Source: Stutzerimonas stutzeri TS44 (GTDB taxonomy: Bacteria > Pseudomonadota > Gammaproteobacteria > Pseudomonadales > Pseudomonadaceae). Taken from it: DNA of 64,000 bases. Position numbers and translations under genes: made by a program. This document shows, piece after piece, positions 1 through 5,462 of the stretch. The notes beneath the pieces were generated by a model. That model did no database searches and was not told where the DNA came from. It saw only the letters and a list, made by a program, of their open reading frames with translations. Within the stretch, counting starts at the first letter, position 1; each line of letters begins with the position of its first letter. Where the stretch lies: contig AJXE01000015.1 of the NCBI GenBank assembly GCA_000263395.1, positions 43,706-107,705 of the forward strand, in the 5' to 3' direction.

Positions 1-66
1 CAGGGCGTCAAGCGCCGCTGGCGCACCACCTGGGGCTCGGCGGCCGTAACCGTCGCGCGGGTCTAG
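1..66 (+). CDS. C-terminal end of a membrane transporter, probably nitrate transporter NasA (partial)
   Basis: An open frame enters from the left edge and ends at the TAG at 64-66, giving only 21 residues ending in SAAVTVARV. The tail is basic (KRRWR), as in cytoplasmic ends of major facilitator proteins. Identity is inferred from context: in P. aeruginosa the nitrate transporter gene nasA lies directly upstream of the phosphatase-kinase gene that follows here 19 bases later. The visible residues carry no diagnostic motif, so the assignment rests on gene order. Confidence 0.5.
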   Translation, partial: QGVKRRWRTTWGSAAVTVARV

Positions 67-85
67 CGCGGTCGGAGGGGTTGCC

Positions 86-1759
86 GTGTCTTTGCAGCTG
101 TCTTTCGGCGAAGCCAGCGCCACCGGCCCGCGCGAGGAGAACCAGGACGCCATCCGCGTGGCCACCCCGCTGCCCGGTCTGGCCGCCAGCAAGGGCTGCC
201 TGTTTGCCCTGGCCGACGGCGTCAGCCAGTGCGCCGACGGCGGGCTGGCCGCGCGGGCGACGCTGCAGGCGCTGGCGCTGGACTACTACGCCACCCCGGA
301 AACCTGGGCGGTGGCCCAGGCGCTGGATCGCGTGCTGGTCGCACACAACCGCTGGCTGCAGGCCAGTGGCGGCGGCCAGCCATTGCTGACGACACTCACC
401 GCGCTGGTGCTGCGCGGCCGGCGTTTCACCCTGGCGCATATCGGCGACTGCCGCGCCTATCGCTGGCAGGGTGGACAGCTGCAGCGGCTGACCGAAGACC
501 ATGTGTGGGAGCAGGCCGGCATGCAGCACGTGCTCAAGCGCGCGTTGGGGCTGGATCAGCATCTGCGGATGGACTATCTGGACGGCGAGCTGCACGTCGG
601 CGACTGCTTCGTGCTGCTCAGCGATGGCGTCTGGGCGAGCGTCGACGAGCGCGCCATCGCACGGCTGCTGCACGAGCAGCCGGACCTCAACGTGGCGGCC
701 CGCACGCTGGTTCAGCTGGCTCATCGCCACGGCAGCCAGGACAACGCCAGCGCTCTGCTGCTGCGCATCGACACCCTGCCCGACGCCGTGCTGGCCGACA
801 CCCTGGCGCAGCTGCCGCACTGGCCGTTGCCGCCGCCGCTACGCGCCGGCCAGCTGTTCGAAGGCTGGCGGGTGGAAAGCCTGCTGCACACGTCGCGCCA
901 GTCGCTGCTGTATCGCGTGCGCGACGAGCAGGCGCAGGCCTGGCTGCTGAAGACCCTGCCAGCGAGTCGCCGGGACGACCCCGAGGCGGCGACGGCGCTA
1001 CTGCAGGAGGAGTGGTTCATGCGCCGCGCCGCCGCACGCAGCGTCGCCCAGCTGCACCCGCTGCCACAACGCCAGCAGCTGTACTACGTGCAGCGTGAAT
1101 ACGCCGGCCAGACGCTGGCCGAGCGCGTGCAGCAAGCCGGTCCGCTGAATCTGGACGAGTGGCTGCCGCTGGCCAGGCAACTGATTCGTGCGGTGGGCCT
1201 GCTGCATCGACGCAACATCCTGCATCGCGACATCAAGCCGGAAAACCTGCACATCGGTGACGACGGTGAGCTGCGCATCCTCGACTTCGGCCTGGCGTTC
1301 TGCCCGGGGCTGTCACGCCATGCGCCCGGCAGCCTGCCCGGCACACCGAGTTTTCTCGCCCCCGAGGCGTTCGCCGGCGTCGCGCCGAGCGTGGCCCAGG
1401 ATCTCTATGCCGTCGGCGTCACCCTCTATTACCTGCTCAGCGGGCAGTTTCCGTACGGTGAAATCGAACCCTTCCAGCATCGCCGCTTCGGCGTGCCGAC
1501 GCCGCTCGGCCGCTATCGCCCGGACCTGCCGGCATGGCTGGAAACACTGCTGGCGCAGGCGGTCGCCGCCGATCCGCAACAGCGCTACGAAACCGCCGAG
1601 CAATGGCTGCTGCGTCTCGAGCAGGGGGAATGTCAGGCTGCGCCAGAGCGCCCGCGCCCCTGGCTGGAGCGCGAACCGCTGAAAGTCTGGCGTGGTCTGG
1701 CGCTGCTCTCGTTGCTGGCGAATCTGCTGTTGTGGCTGGTGCTGCTCAGCGACGGGTGA
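86..1759 (+). CDS. Bifunctional PP2C-type phosphatase / Ser-Thr protein kinase, membrane-anchored
   Basis: A 557-residue fusion. Residues 1-240 are a PP2C phosphatase domain with metal-binding signatures ADGVS (D44), IGDCRAYR (D121) and LSDGVW (D180). Residues about 255-515 are a Hanks-type kinase domain with catalytic HRDIKPEN (D382), DFG (D400) and an APE-like APEAF. The usual glycine-rich loop is poorly conserved (GWRVESLLHTSRQ). A hydrophobic segment at about 537-555 should anchor the C-terminus in the inner membrane. The GTG start is chosen because GGAGGGG sits 5 bases before it. It lies between the probable nasA end and nirB, as PA1782 does in P. aeruginosa, suggesting a role in nitrate assimilation signalling, but the substrate is unknown. 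Confidence 0.9.
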   Translation: MSLQLSFGEASATGPREENQDAIRVATPLPGLAASKGCLFALADGVSQCADGGLAARATLQALALDYYATPETWAVAQALDRVLVAHNRWLQASGGGQPLLTTLTALVLRGRRFTLAHIGDCRAYRWQGGQLQRLTEDHVWEQAGMQHVLKRALGLDQHLRMDYLDGELHVGDCFVLLSDGVWASVDERAIARLLHEQPDLNVAARTLVQLAHRHGSQDNASALLLRIDTLPDAVLADTLAQLPHWPLPPPLRAGQLFEGWRVESLLHTSRQSLLYRVRDEQAQAWLLKTLPASRRDDPEAATALLQEEWFMRRAAARSVAQLHPLPQRQQLYYVQREYAGQTLAERVQQAGPLNLDEWLPLARQLIRAVGLLHRRNILHRDIKPENLHIGDDGELRILDFGLAFCPGLSRHAPGSLPGTPSFLAPEAFAGVAPSVAQDLYAVGVTLYYLLSGQFPYGEIEPFQHRRFGVPTPLGRYRPDLPAWLETLLAQAVAADPQQRYETAEQWLLRLEQGECQAAPERPRPWLEREPLKVWRGLALLSLLANLLLWLVLLSDG

Positions 1760-2054
1760 TCAAGCCCTGCCGCGCCACGCGAGTCAGTTCGCGGATGCAT
1801 TCGTCGAGATTGTCCGGCGAGGGCGACTGGATCACCGCGAGGTCGAAACTGTCGTCGGCGAAACGCGCCAGCGACTCATCGACGCCGGCGAACTGCACCA
1901 GCAGCGCGCGCGAGCGACTGTTGCGCCGCGGCCAGCCATCGAGGTAGCGCAGCAGGGACGGCTGATGAGCGCCGCCGAGAAGAACCTTGGGATTGGAACG
2001 GATCAGGCCGCTGGTGATCGGGGCCAGGCGTAGCTGTGCGTGCGTTGCGTTCAT
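1746..2054 (-). CDS. Small conserved hypothetical protein with a methyltransferase-like C-terminal motif
   Basis: Encodes 102 residues from the ATG at 2054; a GTG seven codons upstream (2075) is an alternative start. The stretch LARFADDSFDLAVIQSPS followed by LTRVARQGL resembles the acidic-loop and post-motif region of class I SAM-dependent methyltransferases, but the glycine-rich SAM-binding loop is absent and the protein is only about half a domain. It is probably a truncated or divergent relative rather than an active enzyme. It runs opposite to its neighbours, and its 3' end overlaps the kinase stop by 14 bases. Function is unknown. Confidence 0.6.
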   Translation of the reverse strand: MNATHAQLRLAPITSGLIRSNPKVLLGGAHQPSLLRYLDGWPRRNSRSRALLVQFAGVDESLARFADDSFDLAVIQSPSPDNLDECIRELTRVARQGLITRR

Positions 2055-2242
2055 GCTTTGGAGATTCCGCCTCACGAGTTCCGCTGGGCAGCGGTGGGAG
2101 GCTTCACCGGAACCAGCGCTTTAGCGGTATTTCGAAACCTCTCGGTTCCCGGCGCCCCGCAAGTAGCTGACTAAATCGGCGCATGGACGTGACTTTATGC
2201 AAGCCGCCGCGCGCCTGTCAATCGGCGCTCCGCTACAACAAG

Positions 2243-2283
2243 GGCGCACCAGCAGCGCGCACACGGCCTCGCGGTGGTGCGCC
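2243..2283. promoter_or_regulatory. Perfect 8-bp inverted repeat, possible enhancer site for nirB
   Basis: GGCGCACC at 2243-2250 and GGTGCGCC at 2276-2283 are exact reverse complements 25 bases apart, centred about 110 bases upstream of the predicted nirB start of transcription. That is a normal distance for an activator of a sigma-54 promoter. The half-sites share GCACC/GGTGC with NtrC sites, but the spacing is much wider than a canonical NtrC dimer site, so the assignment is tentative. Confidence 0.3.
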
Positions 2284-2345
2284 TGGCGACCGCAGTCGGC
2301 GCCCGCGCTCCCGTCGCGCCCGGCGGTTAACGGGGCGCGACGACA

Positions 2346-2363
2346 TTGGCATGGCATCTGCAA
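2346..2363 (+). promoter_or_regulatory. Sigma-54 (-24/-12) promoter for nirB
   Basis: TTGGCATGGCATCTGCAA contains GG at 2348-2349 and GC at 2360-2361 separated by exactly ten bases, the invariant spacing of RpoN promoters. It matches the TGGCAc...TTGCa consensus well. Transcription would start near 2373, leaving a leader of about 157 bases that contains the attenuator. Nitrogen-regulated sigma-54 promoters are known for assimilatory nitrate operons of this type. Confidence 0.75.
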
Positions 2364-2389
2364 TACCAATCACGACACACATAGAGTCG

Positions 2390-2475
2390 GCTCCTCAACG
2401 GCGAGGGGCGAGCTTTCCCGACGAGCGGGACAGGGACAAAGGCGTCCTCACCGGAAACGGTGGGACGCCTTTTTT
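2390..2475 (+). promoter_or_regulatory. ANTAR-responsive antitermination leader of nirB (two hexaloop hairpins plus overlapping terminator)
   Basis: Hairpin P1 pairs GCTCCTC (2390-2396) with GAGGGGC (2403-2409) around the six-base loop AACGGC. Hairpin P2 pairs GGGAC (2433-2437) with GTCCT (2444-2448) around the six-base loop AAAGGC. Both loops carry A at position 1 and G at position 4, the published signature of RNAs bound by ANTAR-domain antiterminators such as NasT and NasR. The 3' half of P2 is also the 5' arm of the terminator (2441-2475), so P2 and the terminator cannot form together. This predicts nitrate-dependent antitermination of nirBD-nasC-cobA. Confidence 0.75.
2441..2475 (+). terminator. 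Intrinsic terminator inside the nirB leader (attenuator)
   Basis: GGCGTCC and CACCG (2441-2453, one bulged T at 2448) pair with CGGTG and GGACGCC (2458-2469) around a GAAA loop, giving 12 pairs, followed by six T residues at 2470-2475. It lies before the first gene of the operon, so it can act as an attenuator. Confidence 0.85.
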
Positions 2476-2529
2476 GTTGGTGAAACATTGCACAGGCCAG
2501 ACGAGCACTCGAACGGCGCGGAGAACGGC

Positions 2530-4986
2530 ATGAAGAAACTCAGACTGGTGATGATCGGCAACGGCATGGCCGGCGTGCGAACCCTCGAGGAGCTGCTCAA
2601 GCTCACCCCCGAGCTCTACGACATCACGGTGTTCGGCGCCGAGCCGCACCCGAACTACAACCGCATCCTGCTCTCCCCGGTGCTGGCGGGCGAACAGCAG
2701 TTCGAGGAGATCGTGCTCAACGAGCTGGACTGGTATGCGCAGAACGGCATCCGCCTGCTGCTCAATCGCAAGGTGGTGAAGATCGACCGCGCCAAACGCC
2801 GGGTCATCGCCGATGACGGCAGCGAGGCCGAATACGACCGCCTGCTCATCGCTACCGGCTCCACCCCGTTCATCCTGCCGATTCCCGGCAACGATCTCGC
2901 GGGCGTGATCGGCTACCGTGACATCGCCGACACCCAGGTGATGATGGACACCGCCAAAACGCATAAGCACGCGGTGGTCATCGGCGGCGGCCTGCTCGGC
3001 CTGGAAGCGGCCAACGGCCTCAAGCTGCGCGGCATGGACGTCACCGTGGTGCATATCGGCGACTGGCTGATGGAGCGCCAGCTGGACAAGACCGCCGGCA
3101 CCCTGTTGCAGAACGCGCTGGAAAGTCGCGGGCTGAAGTTCCTGCTACCCAGGCAGACAGCGGCGCTGCTCGGCAATGACGAAGGCCGGGTCACGGCCGT
3201 GCGCTTCGCCGACGGCGAGGTGATTCCCGCCGACCTGGTGGTGATGGCCGCCGGCATCCGCCCCAGCAGCGAGCTGGCCGAACGGGCGGGCATCCCCTGC
3301 AACCGCGGCATCCTGGTCAACGACACCCTGCAGACCTACGACCCGCGCATCTACGCCGTCGGCGAATGCGCCAACCATCGCGGCATCGCCTACGGTCTGG
3401 TCGCGCCGCTGTTCGAACAGGCCAAGGTCTGCGCCAACCACCTGGCCATGCTCGGCTTTTCCCGCTATCTCGGCTCGGTGACCTCGACCAAGCTCAAGGT
3501 CACCGGTATCGACCTGTTCTCCGCCGGCGACTTCCTCGGCGGCGAAGGTACCGAGACCATCACCCTCTCCGACCCCATCGGCGGGGTCTACAAGAAGCTG
3601 GTGATCAGGGACGACGTGCTGGTCGGTGCCTGCCTCTACGGCGACACCGCCGATGGCGGCTGGTACTTCCGCCAGGTGCGCGAGGGGCAGAACGTCAGCC
3701 AGATCCGCGACCATCTGATGTTCGGCGAAGGCACGATCGGCGATGCCGGCCATCAGGGCCAGAACAAGGCCATGTCCATGCCCGACGACATGGAGGTCTG
3801 CGGCTGCAACGGCGTGTGCAAGGGCACCATCGTCAAGGCGATCCAGGAGCACGGGCTGTTCTCGGTGGACGAGGTGAAGAAGCACACCAAGGCCGCCAGT
3901 TCCTGCGGCTCCTGCGCCGGGCTGGTCGAGCAGATTCTGATCAACACCGTGGGCGGCGCGGCGGACGTCAAGCCGAAGAGCGAAAAGGCCATCTGCGGCT
4001 GCAGCGACCTCAACCACGGCCAGGTACGCAAGGCGATCCGCGAACACCACCTGACCAGCATCCCGGCGGCGATGGCCTTCATGGAATGGCGTACACCGAA
4101 CGGCTGCGCCACCTGCCGGCCGGCGCTGAACTACTACCTGATCTCCACCTGGCCGGGCGAGGCCAAGGACGACCCGCAGTCGCGCTTCATCAACGAGCGC
4201 GCCCACGCCAACATCCAGAAGGACGGCACCTATTCGGTCATTCCACGCATGTGGGGCGGCGTCACCAATGCCGCCGAGCTGCGGCGCATCGCCGACGTGG
4301 CGGACAAGTACCAGGTGCCGATGGTCAAGGTCACCGGCGGCCAGCGCATCGACCTCTTGGGTATCAGGAAGGAAGACCTGCCCGGCGTCTGGCAGGACCT
4401 GGACATGCCCTCCGGCCACGCCTACGGCAAGTCCATCCGCACCGTGAAGACCTGCGTCGGCAGCGAGTTCTGCCGCTTCGGTACGCAGAACTCGACGCAG
4501 ATGGGCATCGATCTGGAACACGCGCTGTTCAACATGTGGTCGCCGCACAAGGTCAAGCTGGCGGTCTCCGGCTGCCCGCGCAACTGCGCCGAATCGGGCA
4601 TCAAGGATGTGGGCATCATCGGCGTGGATTCGGGCTGGGAGCTGTACATCGGTGGCAACGGCGGCATCAAGACCGAGGCCGGTGAGTTCTTCGTCAAGGT
4701 CAGGACCGCCGAGGAAGTCATGCAATACAGCCTGGCGTTCCTCCAGCTCTACCGCGAGGAAGCCTTCTATCTCGAACGCACCGTGCACTACCTGCAGCGC
4801 GTCGGCATGGCTCACGTCAAGGCGGCCGTGCTGGACGACGCCGCGCGGCGCCAGGCATTGCACCAGCGCCTGCTGTTCGCGCTGTCCTTCGAGCAGGACC
4901 CGTGGCAGGAGCAGCTCGCCAAGCCGCAGTTGAAAAAGGAATACGCGCGCATCGCGGTCACGCAACTGGAATCCGAAACCGTCTGA
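2530..4986 (+). CDS. nirB: Assimilatory nitrite reductase [NAD(P)H], large subunit
   Basis: Reduces nitrite to ammonium with six electrons from NAD(P)H in the cytoplasm. The 818-residue protein has an N-terminal FAD loop (GNGMAG, residues 10-15), a central NAD loop (VIGGGLLGLEAA), a BFD-type [2Fe-2S] region with CGCNGVC and CGSCAG, and a C-terminal sulfite/nitrite reductase module. The siroheme/[4Fe-4S] ligands are visible as C642, C648, C682 and C686 (CVGSEFC and SGCPRNC). The ATG at 2530 is preferred because a GGAG lies six bases upstream and FAD-binding residues follow at once; the longer in-frame extension would cross the terminator. First gene of nirBD-nasC-cobA. Confidence 0.96.
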   Translation: MKKLRLVMIGNGMAGVRTLEELLKLTPELYDITVFGAEPHPNYNRILLSPVLAGEQQFEEIVLNELDWYAQNGIRLLLNRKVVKIDRAKRRVIADDGSEAEYDRLLIATGSTPFILPIPGNDLAGVIGYRDIADTQVMMDTAKTHKHAVVIGGGLLGLEAANGLKLRGMDVTVVHIGDWLMERQLDKTAGTLLQNALESRGLKFLLPRQTAALLGNDEGRVTAVRFADGEVIPADLVVMAAGIRPSSELAERAGIPCNRGILVNDTLQTYDPRIYAVGECANHRGIAYGLVAPLFEQAKVCANHLAMLGFSRYLGSVTSTKLKVTGIDLFSAGDFLGGEGTETITLSDPIGGVYKKLVIRDDVLVGACLYGDTADGGWYFRQVREGQNVSQIRDHLMFGEGTIGDAGHQGQNKAMSMPDDMEVCGCNGVCKGTIVKAIQEHGLFSVDEVKKHTKAASSCGSCAGLVEQILINTVGGAADVKPKSEKAICGCSDLNHGQVRKAIREHHLTSIPAAMAFMEWRTPNGCATCRPALNYYLISTWPGEAKDDPQSRFINERAHANIQKDGTYSVIPRMWGGVTNAAELRRIADVADKYQVPMVKVTGGQRIDLLGIRKEDLPGVWQDLDMPSGHAYGKSIRTVKTCVGSEFCRFGTQNSTQMGIDLEHALFNMWSPHKVKLAVSGCPRNCAESGIKDVGIIGVDSGWELYIGGNGGIKTEAGEFFVKVRTAEEVMQYSLAFLQLYREEAFYLERTVHYLQRVGMAHVKAAVLDDAARRQALHQRLLFALSFEQDPWQEQLAKPQLKKEYARIAVTQLESETV

Positions 4987-5007
4987 CAACCCGACTGGAG
5001 AGACACC

Positions 5008-5337
5008 ATGAACTGGCTGGATATCTGCGCACTGGATGAGATCAACCCGCTTGGCTCACGCCTGGTCGCCGGCCCCAAGGGTGATATCGCGATCTTCCGC
5101 ACCGCCGACGATCAGGTCTTCGCCCTCGACGACCGCTGCCCGCACAAGGGCGGGCCGCTGTCGCAGGGGATCGTCTACGGCAAGCAGGTCGCCTGCCCGC
5201 TGCACAATTGGCAGATCGATCTGGCCAGCGGCGAGGCGCTGGCACCCGACGTGGGTTGCGCACACCGCCACGAGGCGCGCGTGGAGAACGGCCGCGTGCT
5301 GCTGGCGCTGAATGCGCGCAAAGGCTGTGCCGCGTAG
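5008..5337 (+). CDS. nirD: Nitrite reductase small subunit, Rieske-type
   Basis: A 109-residue Rieske-fold partner of NirB, starting 21 bases after the nirB stop behind a GGAGAG ribosome site. Unlike the enterobacterial NirD, which has lost the cluster ligands, this protein keeps a complete Rieske pattern: CPH (in DDRCPHKGG) and CPLH (in ACPLHNWQ), so it probably carries a [2Fe-2S] centre. A repeat element separates it from nasC. Confidence 0.93.
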   Translation: MNWLDICALDEINPLGSRLVAGPKGDIAIFRTADDQVFALDDRCPHKGGPLSQGIVYGKQVACPLHNWQIDLASGEALAPDVGCAHRHEARVENGRVLLALNARKGCAA

Positions 5338-5344
5338 ACCTGCC

Positions 5345-5408
5345 CGTAGGGTGGGCTTCAGCCCACCATTTATGCGGCATGGACCGGTGGGCTGAAGCCC
5401 ACTCTACG
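5345..5408. repeat. REPIN-like palindromic repeat between nirD and nasC
   Basis: Two 23-base arms, 5345-5367 and 5386-5408, are reverse complements at 22 of 23 positions and flank an 18-base centre. Each arm is itself a palindrome around GTGGGCTTCAGCCCAC. The outer ends are CGTAGGGTG and CACTCTACG. This is the arrangement of paired REP sequences common in Pseudomonas intergenic regions. It lies inside the transcription unit, so as RNA it would form a stable hairpin between nirD and nasC. Confidence 0.8.
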
Positions 5409-5462
5409 ACAGCCGAGTCCATCCACGCCCTGACCCGACGATACTTTTCAGGAGACGATGCC

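Larger units (their letters stand above)
2055..2529. other. 475-base regulatory region upstream of nirB
   Basis: No convincing gene lies here. An open frame in phase with nirB runs through it, but it has no ribosome site and is attributable to high GC. The region holds, in order, an inverted repeat (2243-2283), a sigma-54 promoter (2346-2363), two hexaloop hairpins (2390-2448) and an intrinsic terminator (2441-2475). The gap from the terminator to the nirB start is 54 bases. Confidence 0.8.

Noticed and set aside
2197..2529. An in-frame 111-codon extension upstream of nirB
   Set aside because: It would start ahead of the sigma-54 promoter and translate through the attenuator; there is no ribosome site, and the FAD-binding N-terminus begins at 2530.
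3145..4989. A 614-codon minus-strand open frame opposite nirB
   Set aside because: Shadow of the GC-rich nirB codons; its translation is low-complexity, rich in His, Asp, Ala and Gly, with no domain.
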